This document shows, one piece after another, positions 1-8,937 of a DNA stretch of 16,415 nt (its first letter is position 1; the number at the start of each line of letters is the position of its first letter). A program made the position numbers and the translations under genes. Where the stretch lies: positions 1-16,415 of the forward strand of contig UZAE01014142.1 of NCBI GenBank assembly GCA_900617975.1, read 5' to 3'. The notes under the pieces are model-generated. The model was not told where the DNA came from. It saw only the letters and a program-made list of their open reading frames with translations, and searched no databases. Source of the DNA: Rodentolepis nana. Lineage: Eukaryota; Platyhelminthes; Cestoda; Cyclophyllidea; Hymenolepididae.

Positions 1-24
1 CCCCCCCCCCCCCCCCCCCCCCCC
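1..24. repeat. Poly-C run at contig start
   Basis: The window opens with 24 C bases in a row. The right edge also ends in C, and long G/C runs recur at 3007-3024, 8791-8809, 9204-9217 and 16297-16310. Such runs are where short-read assemblies tend to break, so this may partly be an assembly edge and the length should not be trusted. Confidence 0.8.
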
Positions 25-924
25 AACTCCCCAACACCCTCATATGATTGGTACTAGAGTTTGACAATCGTGTTCTCAGAGTAGATAAGACTGAACAAAT
101 AGAGAAGGATATTTTTTGTGATAGATCAGAACAGTGTAAATATGGGGTTTGGATGAAATATCGTTCCAATAGACCGTATAATCCCTTTTTATGGGTGGAT
201 ATTTCTTTCCGAAAGCCTTAAGACGACGACTAGTTCGAGGAAAATCTCTCGGTGCCCTAATTGGATTCATGTGCTAAGTAGCTACATTAACAGGCGTAAT
301 GCGATCAGTTTCAACCGAATTAGGACTTAATGAAGTCAAACATTATGAAATCTAATGGCTCCAAATGAAGATGTGTTTGCTGCTCCCGTTCTGAAAGATG
401 GCAGGAAGAAAACGGCAAACTGCTTCCTTGGATTAAATATATTTGTTTCGAAATTTCTATTTTTAACTCGAAAAAACTCTGAGTTACACTGAAGCATCGA
501 TTTCTGCTCTAAGTCCACGGTAAATTACTTGAGAAATTTTAGCTCAAAATTAGGAACCGTGATCTTCTAATTTCCGAGCTGTTTTGTGCAACATAATAAA
601 AAAGTATGCCCAGTAATATTAAAGGGGTGTTGCAATGATAGACTTTACTCCATTTCTCTAGAAGACGACAGTCATACATTTGAACGAGTTTACAATAGAT
701 GTGTAAGCTTAATTTTAACTTCATTGAAAAAGAATTATTCCTTTTTACTCAACATTTTGACTGAGAAAATGAACGCACAATATAAATTTGTGCGTGGCAT
801 GGATTGGAAAGTCGAGTGGTCTCTTAAGTATGAACAAAAAACGATTGTACGAAGTATAAAGGATGTACTACTTAAATATGATTAGTACCACGTTATAAGA
901 ATGCAAGTGAGAAAATTGTGGTCA
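25..924. other. AT-rich intergenic DNA, no gene seen
   Basis: No convincing gene is seen here. The longest open frame is 586-885 on the plus strand (99 codons), but it opens at a GTG, has no ATG start, recognisable domain or convincing splice borders, and is rich in A/T-driven Lys, Asn and Leu codons. I treat it as chance. The stretch ends at the target-site duplication of the first SINE-like copy. Confidence 0.55.
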
Positions 925-937
925 GTGTTTCAATATC

Positions 938-1233
938 TATTTACATATTTATATCAAATGACAGGCTTTATGGCTGTCATCATTAACCCTTCAGTTGACT
1001 TCGGGCTTCATAGTGGGAGGAGCATCGAAGTGGAAAATTCGAGGAGGAGAGAAGAGTGTTTTACAGATATAAAAGAGACAGACAGACAGACACAAAGGCA
1101 AGGAAAAGATAGGATGAGTACTGGAGAAGTGGTAGAATATGACATACAGTAGGGTTATGGTAGTTTAAAGCCAGAAGTAAACTGCTGGTTTGTAGACTTT
1201 TTGCTACGAGGAGGCAAGTCTTTCGCACACCCC
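938..1233 (-). mobile_element. SINE-like element, copy 1 (head deleted)
   Basis: Copy of the local SINE-like family, about 296 bp, read on the minus strand from the head end (1233, CACACCCC on plus) to an AT-rich tail near 938. It is flanked by a 13-base target-site duplication with one mismatch: GTGTTTCAATATC at 925-937 and GTGTTTCATTATC at 1234-1246. The tail points to the left. Compared with its relatives it lacks about 37 bases of the head, including the CACGTG core and the small hairpin, near 1207-1212. The body carries a GACA repeat around 1077-1092, the complement of the GTCT repeat in the plus copies. The duplication supports retroposition by target-primed reverse transcription; the partner LINE is unknown. 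Confidence 0.85.
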
Positions 1234-1246
1234 GTGTTTCATTATC

Positions 1247-1436
1247 AAAGACATAAAAACGTACTTACTTCCTTCAAACGAATAATTGCCTGTGTCGTTA
1301 TTAATTCAGATTACCATAAAAGTCGTGGGCAACTTTTATGCTCTACAAGCTGATATCCCAGCTAGCCAGAACTAAGCACCCCCCTATCCCTTTATTGCGA
1401 AAACTACTTAGACTTCAACTAATTCTTATAAGACTA
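1247..1436. other. Spacer between two SINE-like copies
   Basis: About 190 bases of unremarkable AT-rich sequence between copy 1 and copy 2. No open frame, RNA gene or regulatory site is supported here. Confidence 0.5.
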
Positions 1437-1444
1437 ATTTACAA

Positions 1445-1688
1445 GGAAGGAACATTAAATTGAAAAAAGTCGAGAGGGGGGAACAGAAGAGTGTTTCAAA
1501 GATGTAAGAGGCAAACACAAAGGTAGAAAAAAGGTGAGGTGAGTACTGTGGAAGTAGTCGAATATGGCATAGAGTGAGATGATGGTAGTTTGAAGTGAGA
1601 AGTCAATTGCCAGTTAATAGACTTTTTTGCCGTATGAGTATACGTTGCCCAGGGTGCCCCACGTGGAGGTAAGTCTATCGCACACCCC
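1445..1688 (-). mobile_element. SINE-like element, copy 2 (tail end missing)
   Basis: Minus-strand copy of about 244 bp. The head end at 1688 is intact, with GGGGTGTGCGATAG, the CACGTG core (1670-1675) and the small CGTAT/ATACG hairpin. It stops in the body at the GATGTTCCTTCC-like region and lacks the last ~85 bases and the TAAA tail found in other copies. Even so it is flanked by an 8-base perfect duplication, ATTTACAA, at 1437-1444 and 1689-1696. This suggests it inserted already shortened at the tail end, perhaps by internal priming or microhomology joining. A chance 8-base match cannot be wholly excluded in AT-rich DNA. Confidence 0.8.
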
Positions 1689-1696
1689 ATTTACAA

Positions 1697-2889
1697 AAAT
1701 ATATAACCTCTACTGATTTCTGCCCTGAAAAGGAAACGTTGAATGGGCCCATTTTTATTCTGCCTTTCGTAGTAAGATAGATTTCATCTTAGAGAATGAC
1801 CAAAGAACGTAGTCTTTCTTCTTACAAAGTATAAAATGGTTTGATTATGATGCATTTTCTTGCTTAAACAAAAATATTTTAATGACCATTTTTTTCATTG
1901 GCACTTTAACTTGATGTTGTGAATGTAAAGTCTAGGAATTTTCCTGCGCCCTGGAACCCACACTAGACTATTGAATCAGTTAACGTATTCCATTACCATT
2001 AAATGGTTAACAGCAATTAATTTTTTTACACTATGCCATGGATGACAATAATAGGACTTGTAGTCATCCGCCCAATATAAAATTTAATTTTAATAGTGCA
2101 TTAGTTTATTGCAAGCTAATTGAATTCAAGGAAAGGAAGTTAGTTCCCTCCTTGGAATAAGGGTATTGCTATGGTAATATGTCAAGCAATCAGTCCAAAT
2201 TATGAAAAGTTGACAAAAATGATGGCACTTCATCAAACTACCCCCTTAGAGAGATTTGATTGGGTACTCGTAGTGGAATAGTAGGGACAGAGGGAATTGG
2301 CAGTTGGAGGAATTAGAAATGGGTGTTGTAATGAAGAGGGTTTATCAAAGGACGATAAAGTTGTTGCCTATTTATATATTTTTGTTCATCAATGAGCAAT
2401 TAGGATAATAAAACTATAAATTGGTAATTTAGGCCCACAATGGAACGAACGTGGTATAAAAATTAATTATGCCAAATTCAGGCGATTAACTCATTCGCGA
2501 GCGAATCACGACAATCTAATGTACACGAAGGTAATATTATGGAAAGGGGTTGCTATTTTTATTTTATAAATTCATGAAAATATGTTCTAAATATCTATCA
2601 AGTTTGCACATTTTGTCACCTCTAACACAGCTTAATCCTGATATTTGCATTAATTTAAAAAACGATTCATGTAATGTGTGAAAAGAGAAATAGTAAAATT
2701 AGAGTGCCTCAATGCAGAGATGAACTAATATTCAATTTTGATTAATGCAATAATTAGCTTCTATTTTAGATAATTCGATTTCTCAGAAAACCATTCGCAC
2801 TATGTCGTTTGCAGAGATGAGAACTTATCTGGTCTACAATCTCCTTGCCATTCATGGAATTAAGATGTCGTTACTGAAGGCTGAAGTTC
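1697..2889. other. AT-rich intergenic DNA, no gene seen
   Basis: Roughly 1.2 kb with stop codons in all frames at short intervals. The only structure I note is a short CpG-bearing inverted repeat, ATTCGC-GA-GCGAAT, at 2493-2506, too small to interpret alone. No RNA gene, terminal inverted repeat or coding segment is supported. Confidence 0.5.
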
Positions 2890-3422
2890 TTATTATTTAT
2901 TTATTTCTATCAAATGGTAATCTTTATGATGGTAATCATTTACCCTTTAGTTGACTTCTGGCTTCGCAGCGGGGAGGCACATCAAAGCCACAAAAGTGGA
3001 GGACGTGGGGGGTGGGGGGGGGGGAATAGAAGAATGATTCACTGATGTAAGAGTCAGACAGAAACAAACGTAGAGAATGAGGTAAGGTGAGGTGAGTACT
3101 GTCGAAGTGGTGGGATATGACTTGGAGCGAAGTCATGGTAGTTTGAAGTCAGAAGTCAACTGCCGGTTTATAGACTTTTATGCTATATGAGTTTACGTTG
3201 TCATTGGTGCACCACATTTTGCCGTATGAGTATGCGTTGCCCAGGGTGCACCACGTTTTTGCCGTATGAATATACGTTGCCCAGGGTGCACCACGTGGGC
3301 AGTTTGAAGTTGGGTGATGGTAGTTTGAAGTCAGAAGTCAACTGCCGGTTTATAGACTTTTATGCTATATGAGTTTACGTTGTCATTGGTGCACCATGCG
3401 GCGATAAGTCTATCAAGCACCC
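2890..3422 (-). mobile_element. SINE-like element, copy 3 (composite head)
   Basis: Minus-strand copy of about 533 bp, longer than the ~320 bp typical of the family. The TAAA tail (complement) lies at 2890-2910 and the head end near 3422 (CACCC). The extra length comes from internal multiplication. An 80-base segment at 3135-3214 is repeated without mismatch at 3317-3396, offset 182. Between them are two near-identical 39-base head fragments, 3216-3254 and 3256-3294, each ending GGGTGCACCACG. The poly-purine body has expanded into G runs at 3007-3024. No clear target-site duplication is seen; the best candidate pair (near 2882 and 3423) matches only about 7 of 11 bases. Confidence 0.8.
3135..3396. 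repeat. Exact 80-bp duplication inside copy 3
   Basis: Positions 3135-3214 and 3317-3396 are identical over 80 bases, from ATGGTAGTTTGAAG to TTGGTGCACCA. The unit covers the head-proximal body plus the distal arm of the head hairpin. Perfect identity in an otherwise diverged element implies a recent duplication, gene conversion, or an assembly artefact. Confidence 0.85.
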
Positions 3423-4241
3423 AAATTCAGATCATAAAACGTTCAATCGATTTCGCTCAATTCCTTTCTTCAAGCCTCAAATTAGAATGGGTGGAGTAGT
3501 TTTTTCCAAGTTATTCATCGAAGCATTTCTTATTGCAGCGTTTGTAGTGAAATCTTTCCGCATGACGGAGCCCATCTTTTCAATTCTCAGCTATCTCATT
3601 TACAACTGGAGCATTTTCAAACGTCTCAACCGCCGAGAGAGATAGAAAATAATTGGGCGTAATTCTTCTTGTAACTTGTTTTTCTAATACTTTCAAATGA
3701 TTAAGAAGAGAGGAAACAGACCCTTATCTATGCAATCATAGAAAAACCCGTGCCATATCTACTGATGTGTGAAGGCAAATGGGCCTTAATATTGGGGGGA
3801 GAGGAGAAGAAAAGGTACTAGCAGAGAAATGGCAGCCCAGATGTGTCAGTGTCTTCGTGTGTCTATGTGTGTGAAAAACCCAAAGATAATTTTTAAGTCT
3901 GTCAAATAAGCGAGAACGTGAGTGAGGATAAGTGTTCGCTTATAGAGAATCGTTAAACTCGTTTAGACAGGACACGTAGTGATTTGAGTCATAAGGACAT
4001 GAAATAAAAAGGGAAACACTCTTTCACAAAGATAATGACAAAAAGAACAATGCTGCCATAGGCATAGAGTCACTAAGCCTAATCTATCCTGCTGAAATCA
4101 TCCGCTTTTATCAGCAGGAAGCCAAGGGTTTGTGTGACTCCACCACTAATGAAGTTCGTGGGTGATAATGACTTAAGGTCATTAATTGATCGCAGACTTA
4201 ATTACCTGCTGCAGTTTATCACAAGCTTCGCCTCATATTAT
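3423..4241. other. Intergenic DNA, no gene seen
   Basis: About 820 bases between copies 3 and 4. A GT-rich patch occurs near 3845-3875. I see no coding segment, RNA gene or transposon end here. Confidence 0.5.
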
Positions 4242-4252
4242 AACATCTATTT

Positions 4253-4581
4253 GGGGTGTGGGATAGACTTACCTCCACGTGGTGCACCCTGGGCAACGTA
4301 TAATCATACGGCAAAAAAGTCTATTAATCGGCAGTTAACTTCTCACTTCAAACTACCATCATCCCCACTGTATGTCATATTCGACCCCTATCACAGTACT
4401 CATCTTACCCTTTCTGAGCCTTTGTGTCTGTCTGTTTCTTTTGCATCTGTGAATCACTCTTATATTCCCCCTCCCGAATTCTTCTCATTTGATGTTCCTT
4501 CTCCTCTCTGTGAAGCCCGAAGTCAACTAAAGGGCTTATGTAACTATCAAGACGCCTGCCATTTGTTATAAATAAATAAAT
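4253..4581 (+). mobile_element. SINE-like element, copy 4 (full length)
   Basis: Near full-length plus-strand copy of about 329 bp. It begins GGGGTGTGGGATAGACTT and ends in a TAAA-repeat tail. The flanking duplication is AACATCTATTT (4242-4252) and AACATCTTTTT (4582-4592), one mismatch in 11. It carries all family landmarks in order: the head with CACGTG (4276-4281), the distal AAGTCTAT arm, a pyrimidine-rich body with TCTGTCTGTTT, GAAGTCAACT, and the tail. It lies downstream of the minus-strand gene and points towards it. Confidence 0.88.
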
Positions 4582-4592
4582 AACATCTTTTT

Positions 4593-5055
4593 CATAGCTT
4601 TTTCCATCAGGCCAACAAGACGACTCCATTTTCTCATCACTGCTTCATTTCACTCCATATGCACTTAAGAACTGCTTCTCATAGACGAATGACTGCACGT
4701 ACGGTTTGAGTGTCATCGGTGGATGTTTCACCGATAGCAATCATTCAAGCTGACATATACTTGCCAAGAATCAATAGTTTCCGTGTGCGTCATTCAATCC
4801 CTTAGAATGTCAAAACCAATTAATTGAGGTTTAGAGAAAGACATACAAAATGCAAAATTTGGCGCAGCAGCAGGTTAGGTCTACTTGAAAGATTTCACTA
4901 TACGGCGTCAACCATCGAGCTTGGTGTCTAATACCAACAATTCTTATTTATGAGCTTTTATAATCGAGTTTTAGGAGCCCACGAGCGCCAAGTTAAATAC
5001 TTCCTGCCTGGTGACGAATGCATGTTAAAACTTTTCTTTGAATGCATCTTCTCCA
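4593..5055. other. Region downstream of the gene's 3' end
   Basis: About 460 bases between copy 4 and the likely polyadenylation signals of the minus-strand gene. No gene or repeat is supported. Confidence 0.45.
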
Positions 5056-5093
5056 TTTATTAAGAACGAGCACGTCGTTTTTCAATCTTTATT
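5056..5093 (-). terminator. Candidate polyadenylation signals (AATAAA x2)
   Basis: On the minus strand AATAAA occurs at 5093-5088 and again at 5061-5056, 128 and 160 bases after the TAA stop at 5223-5221. A 3'UTR of 150-190 bases would be ordinary for an animal gene. The hexamer is frequent by chance in AT-rich DNA, so RNA evidence would be decisive. Confidence 0.45.
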
Positions 5094-5220
5094 TTCCAAA
5101 AAATGAGTTATTAATACAATCTTGGGACGTTTCTGTCACTAATCACATCCAGTCAAAGTATATTGTGCGAGGGAACAGAGAACGAAAGAGAGAGAAGTAG
5201 CGAAATAGAAGTGACAGCAT

Positions 5221-5602
5221 TTAAAAGACAATGAGAGGGGGTGTGCAGGATGCAGGGGTGGTGGTAGTGTTAGTGGCCTGGTTACCGTGTGTCGAAACCA
5301 ACCAATCAGCAACGCGTTGTTGACTCATTCTCTTGTGCATTACTCGACGCACCTTCTTGCGTTTCTCACGATTGGAATTTCGTGTTGAAGTTGCTGAAGG
5401 AACTGGATTGTCAATTTTGAGAAATGATTGCGGGAAGGGTGTCAGTGGAGGCACTGAAATGGATTCACGTGGATGATGAAGTCCACTGGAACGATGCCGA
5501 GAACGCTTCGGGGCTCGGAAGGCCCTATCATGAGGTGTTTTGGAAGCTGGATTGTGTTTGCCGGGTGAAGTTCTGTGACGCCGTCTGTTCTCTGTTAGTC
5601 TA
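5221..5602 (-). CDS. Terminal coding exon of unrecognised basic protein
   Basis: Last coding exon. The acceptor is strong on the minus strand: a pyrimidine tract (TTCTAATTCTCTCC) then TGTAG, with the exon starting at 5602. It starts in phase 2, completing the codon begun at 7087, and runs 126 residues to TAA at 5223-5221. The sequence is very basic: RRRHR at residues 6-10, KRSRHR at 32-37, and REKRKKVRR followed by MHKR near 78-91, which reads like a nuclear-localisation signal or an amphipathic basic helix. A Thr-rich segment precedes the C-terminus, PPLIVF. That ending fits the hydrophobic-x-hydrophobic pattern of class II PDZ ligands, an inference only. I do not recognise the family. Open reading on the opposite strand (5424-5663) is a shadow. 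Confidence 0.8.
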
Positions 5603-6175
5603 CTACAGGAGAGAATTAGAAGTTAATATCACTTGCCCAGCATTACTCATAACAATTAAGTAGAGAACTTGTGGAACATGTAGAAAATTAACCATAGACA
5701 GCAACAGCATAATTTATAAAGCACATTATCATATTTTTACTAAAGTTCAATTTTAAATATTTTAACTACAGGCGATGTTAATAAAATTCACTTTGAATTT
5801 AGTTTAGTTGGTCTATCCCGTAGAGAGGCAATTATCTGAAAAGTTGGCCCTTGACATACGTGACAACCTATGTCGACTAAGTACGAGAGAAGGGCATATT
5901 TATAAAAAAAATAAATACCCTGGAGAGTTTTAATTCAAATCCATTCACTCTTAAAGATGCCGAGAATGCCAAAACGGAAAGACCCTAGAGAAATTCTTCA
6001 CTGTCCATGAACAAACTCATTTCTCCCTTTTCCACGCAATAGGGAGAAAAATGCTTTTCAATTTTAAATTTATCCACTTAAATCGGTATATTTTAACAGA
6101 AAACTCCGATTGAGTTCACTTTGGGCATATTTGATATGCACAACGCTACCTTGGCTGAACAAAGAAATCTCATAC

Positions 6176-6201
6176 GCACTAGAACATTCTAGAACCAGTG
6201 C
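6176..6201 (+). promoter_or_regulatory. Perfect three-unit heat-shock-type element
   Basis: GAAcaTTCtaGAA at 6182-6194 matches the three alternating nGAAn pentamers bound by heat-shock factor trimers. It sits between GCACT (6176-6180) and AGTGC (6197-6201), an inverted repeat. A 43-bp spacer with several CpGs separates it from a CCAAT box. The match is exact but only nine specified bases, so chance occurrence in 16 kb on two strands is possible. Confidence 0.45.
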
Positions 6202-6237
6202 CCGTGCTACTGAACGCGTTAGCGAGCGGCCTCTCGA

Positions 6238-6291
6238 CCAATCAATAATCAATCGCCAAGGCATGAACGGCGCAGCCAAAATTGTATATAA
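6238..6291 (+). promoter_or_regulatory. CCAAT and TATA boxes of a possible plus-strand promoter
   Basis: CCAAT lies at 6238-6242 and TATATAA at 6285-6291, 43 bases apart, in the same orientation and just downstream of the heat-shock-type element. A start site would be expected near 6309-6317, where TCAATT (6307-6312) loosely resembles an insect initiator. No credible coding start or splice donor follows in the next 500 bases. The product, if any, is unknown; it could be a non-coding RNA or a promoter relic. Confidence 0.3.
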
Positions 6292-7086
6292 CGACCAAAG
6301 TCCCTGTCAATTACAGCCCAAATAAATGAGTTCCATTTTATACTTATGTTTTACCTATATAATTGAGGCAGCTTAGCTGATTTTGAGAGCCCTATTACAT
6401 ATTTGTGTTTATTTTCAAGCAAGAATCAAATTTAATGCTTATTGATATTTAGGCTCTAGGAAATTCAGTTACACTATAAATCTTGAAATCATTATATAGC
6501 AAAAAAATATTTTTTTTCTGGAATTAAATAAACTTTCTGCTTGCGACACAGTCATGTCAGAGATATCGTCCACTCTCAAGAGCAACTGCGCATTATTTGA
6601 CAGAGGCATATAACTCTTGCCCATATAAATATATATTCATTTTATTTACAACGGTTTCCTCCCCGCCTTCTGGAGATTTTTTTCCGCCAATTTGAAAGAG
6701 AATTTAAATTGTAAAAATTCTAATCCTTAAAAAATGCATTTATTTACCTGCTTCCTTTTTAGATATATTAATTTTGAAGTTCAAGTAGATATTTTAAACG
6801 CCAAAAATATTGCAAGAAATTTCTTATAATATCCTTCAATACCAGAAAACTACTGAAAAATTGGATAAAAATGGTCTTATTTCTAACTTTTATTAAACAA
6901 CTGAAAATACTAATTATCCGGTGTTATCAACAAGCTCTCATCATCGTGGAAACGACACCATGCAGGAAGATAGATATCATTTCATGTAATTCGACGCTGA
7001 AAGCATTTGGATCAACCATATAAGATGTGTAATCGTAGTAATTTCATAAGAATTAGGAGATTTGACGAAAATGAAACAAATCTTAC

Positions 7087-7598
7087 CTCTCACTATGTTT
7101 CAACAGCTGTATTGTTCGTGCGAATTTATAGAATTCTACGGATCGAGTCATGGAATAGCAGAACTCAGGCTTCTGATCTGATCCTGCACTTCCCACAACA
7201 CTGATTAGACTCGAACCACCGGTCATGTTCCTCCCACAACCATGACAGTAAAATGACCTTATCTCCCCTGACAAACTTCCTTCAGGGCAGAAGAGTTGGC
7301 CGGGATTGTGCGGTGAGGTGGAATCAAACATACCGAAGGAGATGCAAGATAGACAGCCGGGTGGGGAATTGCATATATAACGACTTTCACAACGACGTTG
7401 TCTTCGATGATGCCGTCTAATGTTATTATTCTGGGGTATTGGCAACTCTGGAAGACGTTCAAAGCAAAGACGGGCAGGCGGATTCCGTTGAGTACTATTA
7501 TTTTTTGGGTCGAATGCACTGTTCAGGGAGAGCGCATAGATTCCGTGAAGTCGGGATAAGATTGTGTCGAAAAGATGACTATCTAGTGCCAAAGACTC
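7087..7598 (-). CDS. Internal exon of unrecognised basic protein (Cys-rich segment)
   Basis: Internal exon of 512 bases, 170 full codons plus two bases. The acceptor has a long pyrimidine tract (CCTTTATCTTACTCCCTAG) and starts in phase 0, matching the exon before it. The donor is GAGAG/GTAAGA at 7087, phase 2, matching the last exon. The frame has no internal stop. An Arg/His block, RRHHRRQRR, occupies residues 61-69. Nine cysteines follow one another at 45, 70, 76, 82, 85, 104, 118, 121 and 147. Two CxxC pairs, CLSC (82-85) and CHGC (118-121), are 32 residues apart, a spacing that could bind zinc, though I recognise no named finger. The end (RSVEFYKFARTIQLLKHSE) looks helical. Function unknown. 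Confidence 0.78.
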
Positions 7599-8218
7599 CT
7601 AGGGAGTAAGATAAAGGCGTTCATATTGGTCCTTCCATTTCTATGAGCTGGTATGCTTATTTATTATAGTCGCACTGAAAATTCTATTAAAAATGGAGAA
7701 AAATGGAATTTTCGAAAAATTTTAGAAACGAAAATAAATTTACCTGGACGAGAAATTTAAGTTGACGCTCAGTATGGTAATTTAGCTCTAACATGAATTT
7801 ACTTTGGGTCAAATCTAACAATGATTTTTCAATCTCGATACGTCCGCAACTTTCAATGCAAAAGAATTCTCAGACAACGAGTTTTTAAACACTTCGATAA
7901 ATCTGCTTTCATTTACATAGAATGGCGCAGCAATCTTAGATACAATATATCAGAATGTAAATATCTCGAGAATTGGACTCATAACCGCTCACACTAAGTT
8001 ACAATTCTATTTGCACAATTACTCAGAAGTTCATAACGTGGAAAGCACAGCTCGACTAAAGTGTCAAGCAGTCAGAGGGCAGTAAATGTTTTGCTGAAAT
8101 TAGAGAGAACCTAGAGAAAGCTAAAATTTGCATCGGACAAAGAGATACTTCAGAAATAGGTGGAAAGAGTTGAAGGCAGGCTGGAACGACAATCAAAGTT
8201 AAGACTGTAGGGTGGTGA

Positions 8219-8520
8219 ATAACATGTAAGGTCATTTCTCCTGCTCCAATCATCTGGAGGGACAAAAAAACATTTGAAATGGAAAGATCGATCGTGATGA
8301 GTAAACAGTCGGTCGAAAACCGCTGAAACGCAGTGACAACCATTTACATCATTTCAGGAGAATTTAACCTACGTGGAATTAACTATCCATTAAGCAGACA
8401 CTGCAAAATATGGACTCAACAACTTTAAAAGAGGGGAGTTCGTTGATACTTTCCCGTTGCTCCAGGTCGCTTTTTGATCATCTACCATTTAGCATTGGTT
8501 GGACATACTACTAACATGAT
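8219..8520 (+). pseudogene. Possible decayed non-LTR retrotransposon endonuclease fragment
   Basis: In plus frame 8339-8428 the translation includes IISGEFNLRGINY (8348-8386). This resembles the GDFN(x)PGINW motif of apurinic-type endonucleases in non-LTR retrotransposons. In another frame, FDHLPFSI (8473-8496) resembles the downstream SDHLP motif. The two are about 40 residues apart, shorter than I would expect in an intact domain. Stops (8318-8320, 8426-8428) and the frame change mean it is dead. Upstream, 8050-8200 gives broken Lys/Glu/Leu-rich translation that might be coiled-coil. The identification rests on motif memory and is tentative. Confidence 0.35.
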
Positions 8521-8765
8521 TATTATTCACGGTTAAAAGATGCCTCAATGAAAATCGCAGGAAAATTAGTGCATACCTTCAGTGAATTAAACACAATAAT
8601 AATTTAAGGAACACAGACACGCAGAATAAACGCAATGCAACCATAAATAAGTAATTCTTTATAGCTGTCACAATTAAATTAGAGTAGGCAAATAGAGCCC
8701 AGTCAAAGTGGAATAAATTTTCTCACTAACTGGCATGCTTATAAAGGCCGGTCATTACATGAAAT

Positions 8766-8776
8766 GTCACTGTGAC
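8766..8776. repeat. Short palindrome GTCACTGTGAC
   Basis: An 11-base perfect palindrome around a central T, 23 bases before the G run at 8791. It could mark a protein site or be chance. Confidence 0.4.
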
Positions 8777-8798
8777 GAAGAAAGTAAGAGGGGGGGGG

Positions 8799-8854
8799 GG
8801 GGAGGGGGGCATTAACTGAACCATAAGCAGACTCCAGATATGCCCCCCCTCCCC
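8799..8854. repeat. G-run/C-run inverted repeat
   Basis: GGGGAGGGGGGCAT at 8799-8812 is the reverse complement of ATGCCCCCCCTCCCC at 8840-8854, apart from one extra C. The arms are 14 bases with a 27-base loop. The left arm extends into a pure G run from 8791. The strand could form a hairpin, or the G side a quadruplex. Confidence 0.7.
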
Positions 8855-8937
8855 TCCTTAACTTCGAGGATATTCTCTTACGTGTCCGAAGTATGTATAT
8901 GCATGGAAAAGATACGTTAGTTTGCAACCATTTTTGA

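Larger units (their letters stand above)
5603..7086 (-). other. Last intron, with a promoter-like patch
   Basis: Intron of 1484 bases between the third and fourth exons seen. The donor is AG/GTAAGA at 7087/7086 and the acceptor is TGTAG at 5603, both phase 2. Most of it is AT-rich and empty, but 6176-6312 is CpG-richer and holds the heat-shock-type element, CCAAT and TATA listed separately. No SINE-like copy is present. Confidence 0.7.

Noticed and set aside
586..885. 99-codon plus-strand open frame
   Set aside because: Starts at GTG, has no domain, no convincing splice borders and AT-driven composition; probably chance.
1077..1092. GACA repeat as an independent microsatellite
   Set aside because: It is the family's own GTCT/GACA segment inside copy 1.
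1496..1690. Recurrent peptide starting CAIDLPPRGAPW in several open frames (also 4134-4571, 12591-12905)
   Set aside because: It is the translation of the SINE-like head. The frame recurs only because the DNA repeats, and it is broken or absent in other copies.
2493..2506. CpG palindrome ATTCGC-GA-GCGAAT
   Set aside because: Six-base arms with no neighbouring signal; compatible with chance.
5424..5663. Plus-strand frame of 79 codons
   Set aside because: Antisense to the well-supported terminal exon.
6070..6279. Minus-strand 69-codon frame overlapping the promoter-like patch
   Set aside because: Probably a by-product of the CpG-richer patch; no splice or domain support.
8056..8343. 95-codon minus-strand frame starting with ATG
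   Set aside because: Hydrophobic but without recognisable features; it lies opposite the possible endonuclease relic and is most likely a shadow.
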